Origin: Lineus longissimus
Taxonomy: Eukaryota > Nemertea > Pilidiophora > Heteronemertea > Lineidae
DNA: 64,000 bases
Direction of reading: 5' to 3'
Assembly (NCBI RefSeq): GCF_910592395.1
Contig: NC_088308.1
Location: 2,854,001-2,918,000 of the forward strand
In this document: one piece after another, positions 23,487-35,434 of the stretch
How the letters are laid out: each line of letters starts with the position of its first letter
Numbering within the stretch: position 1 is the first letter of the stretch
The notes under the pieces: generated by a model
Told to the model about the DNA's origin: nothing
Databases searched by the model: none
The model's input: only the letters and a program-made list of their open reading frames with translations
Program-made: the position numbers and the translations under genes

Positions 23487-23576
23487 CTGATAGATCCGGT
23501 CCATCACAGATATGGTCTGGCCAGCACACTCAAAGCAGCGTGTGTAGTGAGGGGAGACAATGTGATGTGATGACAT
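23487..23576 (-). CDS. Candidate exon with a CxxC start of a zinc-binding domain
   Basis: From an ATG at 23576 the frame runs 30 codons to a good donor (TATCAG-GTAATC), phase 0. The end reads RCFECAGQTISVMDRIYQ. The CxxC followed by a basic/hydrophobic run is the spacing at the start of a LIM-type zinc finger, where the next exon would supply the His/Cys ligands; none was found. The frame is open upstream to a TGA at about 23627. An internal AG after a pyrimidine run could instead start a shorter exon. Confidence 0.22.
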
Positions 23577-23619
23577 ACCATATAGTTTGGTTTTGAGCCC
23601 CAGATCAATAAAAACTTTA

Positions 23620-23703
23620 GTTCAAAGAAATCCGACTAGTATTCCATGCGCCAGACCCCGAAATGAAATGGTCCAGACCACGTGGATGACAACAACGACA
23701 GAG
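23620..23703 (+). CDS. Weak candidate + strand exon
   Basis: Ends in a strong donor (ACAGAG-GTGAGC). It reads NPTSIPCARPRNEMVQTTWM and continues to a Thr run. The acceptor (AAAACTTTAG) has little pyrimidine. It partly overlaps the open frame upstream of the - strand candidate, so at most one is real. Confidence 0.12.
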
Positions 23704-24221
23704 GTGAGCCAATTATGCGGGCATGACCTACAAATCGACTATAGTTCACAGAGGAAATCAGTTGTGGACTGTCTATTGATGTTACCATCTGGTATTAGTA
23801 GAACCAAGTGATATTGATAGAACCAGCTGGTATTGATGGCTAACTGGTACCATCGTTCCTTGTTCATTGTTTATACGATGGTTGCATGAAGGAAACTATC
23901 AAGAAGGGACACAACACAACGAATATTTCATGGCATTTTAGCTGGCACTCAACTCCCAAGCTATACTGCTTCTAAGATTTTGAATGGTGAACCACCACGC
24001 CACCACTTTGATATCACAAAAGAAGCCATCCCGACCCCTATGCCAAAACCCGATACAGGGGTTGTTTGTTTGCCATATGTGGATCCATAAGGCCACAGAC
24101 ATAGTATAATGGAATCCATATTAGTTCCACTGATAATTACAAATCAGATGACGGGGCTATCGACAAAGGCAGGCGGATATCTTGTTAAGTGGATATTAGT
24201 GGCCGTGACTTACAAACATAT

Positions 24222-24410
24222 TACTGGGTGTTTCAGAATTTATTTGACAATTTTGATTTCTGATACTGACCTCCAAGACATTTTGTTTTGAAATGACCAT
24301 TTTGGAGAAATAGATCAGTTATACTCTTGATCTTTTGGTTGGATGACAGAAATTCTAACAACATAACAGAAGTCATGAAAATTGTCATATCCGTTTTGAA
24401 ACACCCAGTA
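24222..24410. mobile_element. TA-flanked MITE, 189 bases
   Basis: The terminal inverted repeats are TACTGGGTGTTTCAGAA on the left and its near-complement ending GAAACACCCAGTA on the right. Weaker pairing continues to about 40 bases through a shared tgacaatttt block. TA at both ends suggests a Tc1/mariner-type element. It interrupts a + strand open frame that starts at 24109. Confidence 0.7.
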
Positions 24411-25099
24411 TATATTCAGATATAGGAAACATAGCGTATGGTAGACGCTGATATGCCCAGAGTGATGATGGTGAATAAATAGAAATAAGACAGATAGAGA
24501 GCAATATCTGAATCTATTGTGCCATTGCTTTGCTAGAGTCCCAGTGAGACCATATAAAAGTGCTTGGAAGGAATAGACAAAGAAACCTAGAAATTTGATA
24601 ACATAGAGCAGGATATTTACAATGGGGAAGGAATGGGTACAATTAGCTCAAAGAATGAGGTACGATTCTTTAGACTGATAAGCCTTGTGTTGCATTATCT
24701 TTATGGAAAAGGTGACATAACAATGAGTCTTGTGGTATTCTTTGACAAGCATGAGGCATGCATATACAGGAAGATGTGAAGCAACAAGAAGCATTGCTCA
24801 AAGGATGATGCCCACAGTATCTAAATTCTTTGGTTCCAGATAAACTAGATATGTCTAGAATGGGAAAACGTTATACGCAATGTTGAAGCTCAAAAGATCA
24901 GTTACTAGCGAATAGAGAGCAAAGGGACCTGCCAATACTACAAATAATGGCTGCATTTTATTCCTATTTCATCTGCTCTTGCTGTCTACAGGGCTATACC
25001 TGTATCTTGGCAAGTGGTACTTTCATCAAATCAAAATTTTCAGCGACGCCTGGCAGGCAGTATAGCCCCTTGATCCTGCCCTCCCCTACCCGAACCCTG

Positions 25100-27450
25100 C
25101 CCTCGCCATTATATGGTCTGTTGTTGACAATTGCTCATCTCCAACAACTTGGCTCATTACAATAATCGAGTAATCTCACAAGAGTATCAAAGATGCATTC
25201 AATCATCTTCAGCAACAGAATTTTGCATTGCCAAACTCAACTCCTTGTCAAGCCTGAGGTATTTTTTGACTAAACTGTCCGTCCTGATTGATAGCATCAT
25301 GGATGGGTTCATATTGCTCCTGATATTATTCATACAATTTCATGGGTCTTAGGAAGTTGTCCAATGCTCCAGTGGACAGCAATTTGACTCATCCAGTAAT
25401 GCATTAAATGGCTTACACTGTAGGATGAAACTGTTCGACCATTTTGTTTCCAATGTGGCCATTTTGATAAGCTTGGCCTTGGTTCAGAGATTCACTCGCT
25501 TTATAAATCAAGGCCAAGTGTGCCTGTTGATTCTTGGTTGGAATGGGTTCACGACACCAAGACACTGCAGAGGAGTAAATTGGTCAATAAAATATTCATC
25601 AGCAACTCTCATTAATGTCTGTTGAATAAATCATCAGGATCGTCGTTCCAACTGGTTGAACTGCTCGATCTATTGATTGACATTTGCTGGGGATAGTTTG
25701 AAACTGGAGAGTCAAATTCGACATCACAAGCACAGGCAAAGCAATGGCTCTCACTGTTTGGGAACTCATTCTCTATTAGTGTCATCAATTGGAACTAGAG
25801 ACTTCCCAAGATACTGCCTTGACCTTCAAGGAGATGCTCAAAACAATAGTATGCCCTCTCATTGTGGTCTGAAGAATTGACCACACTACAAACACTACCA
25901 ACGAAGATATATAGATGTATTCAAAGTCTTGCCCCACATATCATCCTGGAAGATGAATCACAGTAACATCATCAAGACTTCATCCCATCCTGATTCAATA
26001 ATAAGATTGGACACCTCTTTCTTTGTATTCCAATGATATGAATATTGATATAGGAGAGACCCTGCACCAGGTCTAATTACTTCAATGGTTTCAAGAGCAT
26101 CAGTCTCAGGTCCATATCCCTATTGGCCAGGCCAGTCTCTGAGCAGGCTTAAATATCATCTTGTCTCAGGACAAGCAGATTCATTTTCATCCATTCTTTA
26201 AAAGTTATTGGAATTTAACAGGGTCAAAATCTTACAAAGAGTTTACTAGCTGTTTCTCATCACAATAGTCTCGACAGTATATTCACTGTTCTCTAATTGA
26301 AAGCCAGTTTTGACAATCCTGACAACACCCCCCAACAGAATCCATCATGATACCGGAGGGAAGAAGCATGAGAGCAACAACTGAGTTCCAGATAAATGGA
26401 GTCATGGACAAGCTTGAAAAGACAGAGTGAATATAGTACACGCACTGAAAAGAATGATGTACTCACGAGTACTTTCTGCTACTTCAGACAACCTCTATTG
26501 GTAACAATGTAGACTTACCTAGAAAAGAAGAGGGAGAATGGAGATAAATTGGGAGGAACTAAGATTACAATGTAAGACAAAAGTTATCAGAAATGATCAT
26601 GTATATGATTTAGATAAATTTTCTGGTAGGTTTGATGTTTTGAGCTCCCAATCAGGATCTTTATGGGAAACCTCCCAATTGAGAGTTCCAGCACAATTGG
26701 CTTCAGGGTAGAGGAGAAAGTCTTGAACATGTTGAATTGATGAAATATTGCTACATCTTCGACTATTTTAGAGTAGGCCAACTTGCCAGCTTCTTTTCCA
26801 ACAGATATGACAAACTTCAGCAGAGTGGTGCCATAGGGTTGACGTGGCAGGAACTCTCCATCTGAATGCAACCTCCAAATCGGGACGTTGCCCTGGTATA
26901 ATGATATGAGATTATTTCCAGTGATTCTGCTGGAGTACTGAGCATCAAAGGCTTAAATGCAATTTTAATTTTTCTCCTCAGCCTTGATGCTTTTAGCTTT
27001 ACTGATGTTTGACCCTATGCTATTATGACACTGATCCCAGCAGTCTCATCAAGTAATCTCCAGTTTCTGCCGGGCTAGTCATATAGCCATTATCCTTTCA
27101 TCTAAATGGCCACCATTAATAACATTCTGAAATGCGCAGCAATCACTCCTGTAACATCCTGGATGAGAGTAAGGATATAAACGACATTGGTATTAGAGGA
27201 CACTAATGACATAGGTTTTATCATATGTCCAGCCATCTTAACCATAGGTCACTTTTTGCCTCCATATGGAACCATCTGATGGTATGATATTGACAAAGAA
27301 CAATTTTCAGAACCAAATATACCAAAGGCTGGAACCCAAGGATGTTTTTAAACTATTATTCTCTCTGCAAGAATGGGGGTGATAATCCCACTTGCATCTA
27401 AGCTTCCATTAGTATTATTTATGGCTCATTTAGTGTTTCTGATATGAAGA
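25100..27450 (-). pseudogene. Decayed coding-like region, family unknown
   Basis: On the - strand a series of frames with charged, protein-like composition follow one another, broken by stops and frameshifts. Examples are a block at about 26120-25958 containing GYGPETDALETIEVIRPGAG and a block near 25300-25215 containing TDSLVKKYLRLDKELSLAMQ. Antisense + strand frames are also unusually open (25131-25352, 25425-25625, 25677-25880), as expected opposite old coding sequence. It could be a dead transposon or a retired gene. I recognise no reverse transcriptase, integrase or other catalytic motif. Strand assignment is by composition only. Confidence 0.2.
26587..26952 (-). CDS. Longest intact part of the decayed region, 121 residues
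   Basis: Open from just after a TAA at 26953-26955 to a TGA ending at 26587. The sequence is well mixed in charge and hydrophobicity (LHSDGEFLPRQPYGTT; VGKEAGKLAYSKIVEDVAIF). The + strand opposite carries several stops. No start codon with good context, no splice junction and no known domain. It may be the last intact stretch of a dead element or a long exon. Confidence 0.22.
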   Translation of the reverse strand, partial: AFDAQYSSRITGNNLISLYQGNVPIWRLHSDGEFLPRQPYGTTLLKFVISVGKEAGKLAYSKIVEDVAIFHQFNMFKTFSSTLKPIVLELSIGRFPIKILIGSSKHQTYQKIYLNHIHDHF

Positions 27451-28422
27451 TGATTTAGAAACACCATTACCAAGACACTAACTTCGCTATCCAGTATTAA
27501 CATGAAATTAAGATTCTGTAAGATATCTCATAAATATATGTAAGTGTCTCATAAATATTGGCAAAATTGAGGCCAAAGAAATACAACTTAGAAAAGGCAA
27601 TAACTCTGTACAATACAGGGCCACATAAAAATCTCGTTACAAAACTTACATCAGGAAAAGAATGTTGGAAATCTGGTTAGAGATCATAAACAAAGAATAA
27701 CAGTGCAAATTGTAAGAGCAAAATCATAAACAAACCATCAGAAATATCTAATAGCACTCAAATGAGCCATTTGAGACAGCTGGATTCCCATGTTACGGAA
27801 TTCTGCATGGTAACAATAGTACATTGGCAGAGAGTTCTCTCCTTGATTTAACTGTAAGAACTCCTGCTTCTGATTAGAAATATCACTTTAAGTATATTGC
27901 TGGCTGATATTTTGGTTGACGAAAGCAGGCACTTCTGCAGATTTTGGTTGACTTACTGCTGTTCAGACTGACCAAGGACAAAAGTGGTGTTTCCCCCTTC
28001 CCCCATGACTAAAAAGCAAGCTGAAGGTCTGAGCATGCCACCACACTCTACAATCTCCTAACATTTCAAAGTTCCTTTCAAAAAACAAATTTGATGACCT
28101 TGACAGCTACAAGGTAGTCAGTAAGCTATCGAATGAACCAGCCTTTTGAAATCAAATGTGGCTTGTCAGTCCTAGCATATACTTTTTCATCGGAAGAAAA
28201 ATCTTTGGGTGAGACTTGAGACTTGCAATGACAACTCACAAGGGTATCATAAAACAAACACAGTTGCATTTTGGGATACATGAAGCCGCCTCGGCAGACA
28301 CCAGAGGAATCACGCGGTGGTCTGATATCACACCAACAAATTGGATACTATCTGATCTTTGCCGCATGCCAAAATCTGATGCTCAAAACGTCAAAGTATT
28401 CCCTTAGGGAGCTATGGTTGCT
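27451..28422. other. No recognised gene
   Basis: AT-rich sequence with short frames only. Confidence 0.35.
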
Positions 28423-28613
28423 TTAAGCTAATAGAGTAGGAACTATGCGGGAGTAATCCCTTGGGGTTAGATATACCACCTCTACTTTATCTTGCACAAC
28501 AGTTGCTGTTGTTGCATTTGTTCTGGTGACACATCGCTGATTGGCTGAAAAGTCTTTGTACGTGGGTGTTACTTCGAAGGTCGCAGCAGGGAAAATTGCT
28601 CGTTTGTGCAGGG
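28423..28613 (-). CDS. Candidate exon resembling the C-terminal half of an Ig domain
   Basis: An acceptor with a pyrimidine run (CCTTTGTGCTCTAAAG) opens a phase 1 frame to a TAA at 28423. Residues reading EVTPTYKDFSANQRC are followed about 20 residues later by KVEVVYLTP. That resembles the E, F and G strands of an Ig domain in nephrin/IrreC-type proteins: a hydrophobic strand, D before C, then V-x-V-x-Y-x-P. The conserved Tyr before the Cys is missing and no phase 1 donor closes the exon; GAG-GTGGTA is the only candidate donor. Could be chance. Confidence 0.2.
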
Positions 28614-28897
28614 CTTTAGAGCACAAAGGTTGTGTGATAGTTGTCCTACTGCACGTCACTGCTCTTTACCAGTTCACATGGGCCAAAATTGTGAGTTAGC
28701 AACGTAATCAATCCGAAACAAATATTCCTAAGAACAAAACACAAAGGTACCACTTAATTATTATCAGCAAGCAGCCTTCAAAAGATCTGCAACACCATCT
28801 CTTCTGCAAGCCGTCCCTATGACCCAATGGTTTCAAATTGGACATCCCCATGTCCAAAAGGGTCGTTACTGTAGCTAATACCCCTGGGGCATATGTG

Positions 28898-29043
28898 TCA
28901 TATGTAATCCACCCGATCGTTTCCCACCACTCTTGTAAGATCACTAACATATCTATCACCGTAATGCGCAATCAGTGCCGTGATTTGTGTAACAGTTTCA
29001 GCGGAGATCGCAATCATGTCTTTCCCATGATATGTCATGTTGG
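28898..29043 (-). CDS. Candidate terminal exon, 47 full codons
   Basis: It follows an acceptor with a distant pyrimidine-rich run and reads in phase 1 to a TGA at 28898. Composition is convincing (HGKDMIAISAETVTQITALI; GDRYVSDLTRVVGNDRVDYI). The same DNA is open in a second - strand frame and on the + strand, and is less AT-rich than its flanks, so some selected function is possible but the frame is uncertain. No polyadenylation signal was seen downstream. Confidence 0.25.
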
Positions 29044-29889
29044 CTAATTCAACCCATAGTATGTTAGGTGAAGTTAAGTATACCATGGAGAGGTGTAAAA
29101 ATGTTTTTGTGACGGATAGAGCTGTGTGCATCTGATACAAGCAAAACAGGTTGTGGTAGCATCGTTATTAGACTAGTAATTCAAAGTGAAAAGGAAATGT
29201 TTTGCTACTGCTGAGAGCACCAACACCAAGGGCTTCCTTTTTGTGTGAATGAAATTTACTAGGTTACTGTTGATAGATGAAGTTGTTGGCGCTGTCATAC
29301 GGGCCCTAAAGGTACTTGATTAACTGCGCTATCTACCAGGATTTACCAACAGTCCCATTCCTCACTGAAACGAAATTAAAATTGAATTGTACTCTGCCTG
29401 CTGCAAGTCCACTGGTTATCTGGTATCAAGTTCTCTGCAGACACCGCTGTAGAAGGTAATTTTTAGTCTAATATGATCAAATGACAGGCAATGCAACTAA
29501 CATTGACTACCATGATACGATAAAAAGGCATCCTAAATCTGGTTACAACTTAAAATGTTTACGACCAAATCCAAATGAAAAGTGCTTTAGCTAATGATGC
29601 TAGCTTTAATCAAGAATTTAGAAGGATGTTCATCAAGTTCATAGCAATGACATTAATGTCGTAGATTTCAGCTGGGGCTTCTCATGCAATCAGGGTAATA
29701 GCACGGAAATGGCAGCAAAGGTGAATAGGCATAAATAAGATTTCTCACTTTTTTTCCGTGAATTGCCATCACTTTATTCTATATTTATAACCTCAACTAA
29801 AGATTTTATCAAAGAAGGAGTGGAAAGTTTGAATGCCAAGCCAGTATTATGATGGCAGAACACCAAATCTACATATACAACATATTTTT

Positions 29890-30242
29890 CAGAGATGTCC
29901 AGAGTCCGTAGTCCAGAACTCATACTCCACACATCCACAGTAAGCCTTAGAAACAAACACATTCCCAAGACAAGGAGCAGCCGCCATATTCTGATATCAA
30001 GGAAGCTTTCTGGCAAATCTGGCCTTTACAAGGAAGTCACCTAATAGTCTCAAGCCCAAATCGTACATCTAAAGTATGCCTCAGACAAAAGAAAAAGGAC
30101 ATACTCTGATATCGGGAAAGAAAACTTTCCCGCTCCTTTACAACCAAAGAGTCACCTCATAGTCTCAAGGGCAAAACCTTACATCCGGAGTATGGCTCAG
30201 CTCAACACATTCCCATGTCAAGGAGAGTGCATCCCGATATCC
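29890..30242. repeat. Degenerate tandem repeat, about three copies of 113-129 bases
   Basis: Blocks ending 'attctgatatc', 'actctgatatc' and 'atcccgatatc' lie at about 30000, 30113 and 30242. Each unit shares 'gtcacctaatagtctcaag'-like and 'cacattcccaagacaaggag'-like segments. Confidence 0.7.
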
Positions 30243-30322
30243 TCACCACTTGAGCACTTCAAAGGGGGCAGCGATATGGACAAGTTTCTCCTCAACTTGC
30301 GGACATCACTCATTGCTCTCAG

Positions 30323-30519
30323 GCCGGGAGAGGGTATATGAGATTGTGCTTCTGCAGGCAGGTGAGGACAGGGAGCATGCAGCCACAATCCACACCCCTT
30401 TCAGCGAGGTAAAGCAATGTGTCCATATCACGCTTAAACACAAATATTGGGACAATGAATCTGTCAACTTCACTACAAAACCATGCTGCCCTCCTTGCCC
30501 CATGGTGACTATACACTGA
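30323..30519 (+). CDS. Candidate exon with near-ideal splice sites
   Basis: The acceptor is excellent (CATCACTCATTGCTCTCAG). A consensus donor (GCAG-GTGAGG) at 30361 would make a 39-base phase 1-1 exon reading RERVYEIVLLQA. Without splicing the frame continues to a TGA at 30519, for 65 codons including EDREHAATIHTPFSEVKQC. Two antisense frames are also open. No family is recognised. Confidence 0.22.
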
Positions 30520-31588
30520 TTATGTTCCAGGATCCAGCCATAGTAATCCCCTCCAGGGTGTACCAAGCCAGACATCCTAAGCGACCAACCTACATGTCAT
30601 CCCATGTATGTCTTCCTTCCTTAATAACAGTGACAAGCTCATCAGAATGCCATCATGAAAATGGGTGAGGAGAATGAGATATGTCACAGTAGTGGCAGCT
30701 AGGGATGAGATGGGGTACATCCAAGGCATTGATCTTTCAAAATCATGAAGTGGCATAAATTCTTGAAGACTACCCAATCTTTTCAACTGAACCTTCATCC
30801 CAAACTGCTTTTCGTGCAAAAACATCTCAGCTTTAAGAAATGTGAGAAAAATGTGGCTCCTAAAAAACTTATCTTGGCCAACAAAATCACACAGATGGAA
30901 TTCGTAGAGCATAGCTAGAACTTGTAGCACTGCAAAATGGGACGGAAAACCTGCCTACCCAATAAATTTTGGCCAACAGAATTATCCAGACAGAATTCTA
31001 GCTTGGGAACTTTTGCAAAATTCTAGCAAATTACATTTGAGATTGTCACATCATATTTTGTGAAAGTCCTTGACTCGGCTGTTGCTGCTGCCTGGAGCTA
31101 TCGTCTCAGCTGCCTATAGGAAATAATGGGTTGAACGATCAATCCCCAATGCCTTTGAATGTAATACACAAATTAAATTAGACATAACTCAATAATATCG
31201 TCAATTTTGCAGACGAAGGAAGAATGGCTTTTTGCACTGCTGTAGCATGAAATGCAATCAGAACGCTGTGAATTTTTACGCATTCTTTACTCAAGATGCG
31301 TGTGATTGTATATTGTCGTCAAAAAGATGTTACAACTCGGATAAGATTAGGAGCGAGATTTATAAATCTGATAAGAGTTGCCTCGCGGGGTTATGGAGTA
31401 TCAGCTGGAGGTTTGCAGAACAGTCATGCAACATAGATTTTAAAAGTGCATTAAACATGCCCTGGAAGACGATCTAGAATGACAAAGTGCTTTGAGCAAG
31501 GAATTGTCCATAAAAAAGCTTCACATGAGAAATCAGACTTTTCCAAAAAATTACATTCTCTTCTGATGCACTTGACAACTTGGCAAAG

Positions 31589-31798
31589 AAATGATTGTGT
31601 TACACGACCAACTAATTTTCCAGAGGAGATATTTAGACATCAAGCTCTAAATTCTATTCTACTTGCTGATGATAGTGCTTTATCAATGCCAGCTGGATCG
31701 CACAGCTCACTCTTACAGTATTCTACTCATTTAGTGCCAATAAAGCAGTCATCATGTGTAAAGAAGTCGCCATCTAAGAATGAAACACTACTAAGCAG
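31589..31798 (+). CDS. Candidate internal exon, phase 2-2, 69 full codons
   Basis: It ends in a good donor (AGCAG-GTAATT). The acceptor at GGCAAAG has a usable upstream run (ATTCTCTTCTGAT). Both ends are phase 2, the same as the TSP1-like exon. Composition is protein-like (FPEEIFRHQALNSILLADDS; PSKNETLLSR), with one NET sequon. Alternatively a + strand ATG at 31479 in the same frame could start it. LLADDSAL resembles the reverse-transcriptase YADD box, but the flanks do not fit a reverse transcriptase. Confidence 0.28.
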
Positions 31799-32084
31799 GT
31801 AATTAATCACTATTAATGGTCATTTACCTGTATTTGCTACAATCAAACACACCACATATGTCATGTCAGTAATATCAATATTTGTCATGGCATAATCGTT
31901 TGTGATGGAAGTGGTTATATCATTATATCAAAGACTTAACCATTTGATGCATTAATGCCAAATGCTAATTAAAACATGATTATATTCCTCCTTTTTTGGC
32001 ACAGAATGTTGCGATGTGATTGTTTTTCTACTCTTGATTGTCTAATGCAGGATATAGATTAACGGCTGCCTTTGAGGGGATGAT

Positions 32085-32340
32085 GGAGAATGATGGAATA
32101 TCCCGCATTGGTCATACCTCTGACTGTCTATGGGAGAATGTGTTGAGAATAATGGAACTACCAGCACTGGTCAAACCGCTGACTGTCTGTAGGAGAATGG
32201 ATGGAGAATGATGGAACATCCAGCATTGGTCAAACATCTGTCTGTTGGATAATGACTAAGCATTCAGGATTGGTCAAACATCTGTCTGTTGGATAATGAC
32301 TAAGCATTCAGGATTGGTCAAACATCTGTCCATGAGAGAA
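32085..32340. repeat. Minisatellite with exact 44-base and looser units
   Basis: A 44-base unit starting ggataatgactaagc at 32247 is repeated exactly at 32291. Older, longer versions lie upstream, with 'attggtca...tctgactgtct' blocks about every 60-70 bases. Confidence 0.85.
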
Positions 32341-32448
32341 TGACAGAGCAACCAAGATAGACCTTAGGAAAGTGTAAGGTAACTGACATGCCTATCTATC
32401 TCGCTGAACTGAGACAGCTTATGAGCAAAATGATGATATCATCCTTAC

Positions 32449-32523
32449 CTTCAAAGAATGGTGTGACCAAATCAGCTTCATGAAAGATAGCATGACAGTT
32501 TCTCTTATTCTCTGACATGTCTC
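32449..32523 (-). CDS. Candidate 75-base exon, phase 1-1, strong splice sites
   Basis: The acceptor (TTTTGTATTATTTTAG) and donor (TTTGAAG-GTAAGG) are both close to consensus. Phase 1 gives 24 full codons reading DMSENKRNCHAIFHEADLVT and then PFFE. Phase 0 is also open but looks less natural. The same length and phase as the 60474-60548 candidate. It is one of the better spliced candidates on this strand, but no domain is recognisable in so short a piece. Confidence 0.33.
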
Positions 32524-32524
32524 C

Positions 32525-35430
32525 TAAAATAATACAAAACTTACGGAATGAGATGTGACGTTTGTGGCACTGTGGTATTTTCTATCCAGCCGAGATGATT
32601 GATTGGTTACCTGAGCCCTCTGGCATGCACCTGATCAAACCAAATGAAAGATTGATTGCACTTTATGGGGAACGGTTTTGCTATCTAGAAAATACTCTCA
32701 GAAATGACAGTAAACTTTTGAGATGTGGATAATACCATGACAGAAATGAAAATAAAACCTTTGAGATTTGGAAAAGAAATAAGTGTAAAACATCTAACAA
32801 AGTGCCAGCCCTCTTTCATATCTTACCAGTATGCTAGCTCTAGGGTTTGTCTTTAAAAGAAGCTACATGTAGACCCTGAAGCTCCTGAGCTAAAGACTCA
32901 AAGACACAAGTCGGGAATACGTCAACACTTCCTTCGAACACACTTGAGAGACACACAAGCTTCATCTAATTGGCTACCACTGTCTCAAACTACCATGTTT
33001 TTCGAAAAAATCCATACCTGATTACAACTTCTCCTCTATGATGTGACACTTATACCAAACTAAACATAGTATGTGATCATTATCTTAGGGAAACGGGGTG
33101 ATTACCATCGAATCAGATCACTCGCGCTTAAGGCGATATTTAAGTGAGATAGCGCCAATGAATACTGAGAGTGAGTGTATCCTCTTGGGACGTCGAGATG
33201 ATATCTGACATTTATAAATCAGGAATTTGTAATTCGAAGTTGGAAAGATATTGCAGAGATATTGACATCACCAATTAGCATTTTATACGCTACACTTTTT
33301 TTTAATGTGCAGTGTATAGAAATAGTTTTAAATGCCAACTCAACTCTGGTTCATAGCAGTAACAGGATTTCTCTTTCATTGGGAGTGGAGGGATAAATTT
33401 GCATCACATCTTCTTCAGGCTCATTCTAAGCTGGTTATGAGAGCGCTCTCTTTAGCCAGAAAGCTCATGACAAACTTATGTTTCCGGTACCTCCTAAACT
33501 TATGGGTCAGGAAAGATTTTAAACAAGGGCTGGTGTTTCCCAGAGTTCATTCCCTTTTAGCATCTCAACGCAGTGCTATGATGTCATGTTGACGTCGAGA
33601 ACCAAATTCACCTCACTTGTTCAAAATTTCCACACATAACATGCAATATACCACAAATTGGCCATAATTTGTGATGGAAAGTTACAGCAGCAATTACTGA
33701 TAATGTCAACTGATCATTCATACAGTAAGAGCAACAAGAAACCTTTCAAAATACACCAAACCTTCCACAGGTCTAAAGCTTGTGAAAGGTTATCGCTATC
33801 GTATGATACCTCATTCTGCGTGACGAATAGAGCAAGGTTGGTTCCTTCCTCAGAGGTATATTAGTAAGGCAAAGCTTCCTTCCTCATCGATCAGGAAACT
33901 CAAGAGCTGCCAAGGTGACTTTCTTCGCACGATTTTTCGCGTAAAAAGATGAATGATCTGTTGATGGCTGATTCAGTTTGTTATTGTAGCTTTCTCCCGC
34001 TAATAGTGTGGTACGGTTTATAGGATAATCTTTCCATTTTGCTACTCCAACAGCCTAAAGACTCTTCAACTACAATCCCTCCTGTTTTAGGAATACAGCA
34101 TTTTTTTGGAAAGGATTTGCCTTTTGTGTTCACAAAAGTCACTTGCGACTTTCTCGTTTATCCGCCACGCTAAATATCTTCCCATATGCTGCTGACATAC
34201 AGGAGAAATTGCTGGTATTGTAATTTGGCTGGGAGAGGATTATTCACTCAGGATTCTCTTTGATGCGGAGAACACTTAAGAAGACTAGCAAATGAGTTTG
34301 AAATCGATTTCTTTAGTTTCTTAGCAAGAGAGTTGATTAGATTTTGTCTCAATCGTTGACTTCAAGACCAAACTGAAGTAATTTAACAGCATTTTAGCAA
34401 CGGCGGCAGGGTGGGCACTAATGCTTTCTATGTAGAAGTCAATTGAACATTTCAGGCTTGATATGATCATTCTTAATGAAAGTCACGGGACTCCTTTTTT
34501 TCTTCAAACTCATATTTGACTTTGATTATTGAATTTCATATTGCTCGTTATGGCATCTTTTCAGGTTAAGTAAGACCAGTTGGTATAGCTTAGCCAAGTG
34601 CTAAAAACAAATCTTTACACCATTCTTCTTCTGCTTCCTCTCCTCCTTCCTTTAACCATCTCTCTGCTTCTGATTGACGAGATTTCCTTTCCAAGGACGA
34701 ACATTACAAACGACAAAGCTATCCACATGCTTTTGTTTGATCTCTAATGGCTGCCATGTCATTTGATCAACCCTAAGTGGTCTCTGGTCTGGTGTTGTTG
34801 AAAACATCGACTTGTCACCCAAAAAGGAAATTATGATCAGGTTGCAGACTTGAACGCTGATAGATAAATGCGGGTAAAAGTTTTGCCTGTTAGGTGGCTT
34901 TTTGCGAGGAAATGACTATTGGCAGGTATGATGATGGAGTTTTCTAGGGTTCAATCCAATGCCAAACTGTGCACTTTCAGGATGATTAAACCTGAAACTC
35001 GGATATTCTGGCACAGCACTCCAGTTGAAGCCTGCACAGGAATGGCCCAAACCTCATGATCAACTGTATAATTGCCTCAGTTATGCCAATGAAGGACCAA
35101 TCTTTGCTTTCATGAACCATCTCCAAACACTCCCTCTGTCTGATCCCTGAACATTACTAAAAGCTTCCTTCATGGCATCAGCCGTCATACTATATTGTCG
35201 TCAACATCCCATCTGGTTGTAGCAGACGACGCCCATAAACATCAAGCACATTAGCACTGTGTTAGCATAGCGTCTACAAAGCGTCTTAGCGCACTATTGA
35301 CTGGCGGTAGAGGCAGCAAAAAAACTAGCAGGTGTAGACCTATCCGGCTAATAGCAGGGTAAGAAAAAATGGCAAGGCAGAAACCCTTCTTGACACTGTG
35401 GTGATGGCAGTGTTGTGAGACAGGTTTTGT
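32525..35430. other. No recognised gene
   Basis: Short frames only. A CAG-GTAACC donor-like site on the - strand near 32617 and similar sites lack convincing frames. Confidence 0.4.
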
Positions 35431-35434
35431 GTGC

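Noticed and set aside
25425-25625. + strand 66-codon frame with a hydrophobic start and AATAAA just after its stop
   Set aside because: The surrounding block looks more coding on the - strand; an S/L-rich antisense frame explains it. Kept only as a minor alternative.
26341-26430. + strand TEFQINGVMDKL resembling the Ty3/gypsy 'TFQxxMDK' block
   Set aside because: No YLDD box or other reverse-transcriptase motif lies in order around it; the opposite strand has better frames nearby.
31589-31798. LLADDSAL as a reverse-transcriptase active site
   Set aside because: The flanking residues have none of the expected reverse-transcriptase blocks, and the block is bounded by splice-type sites.
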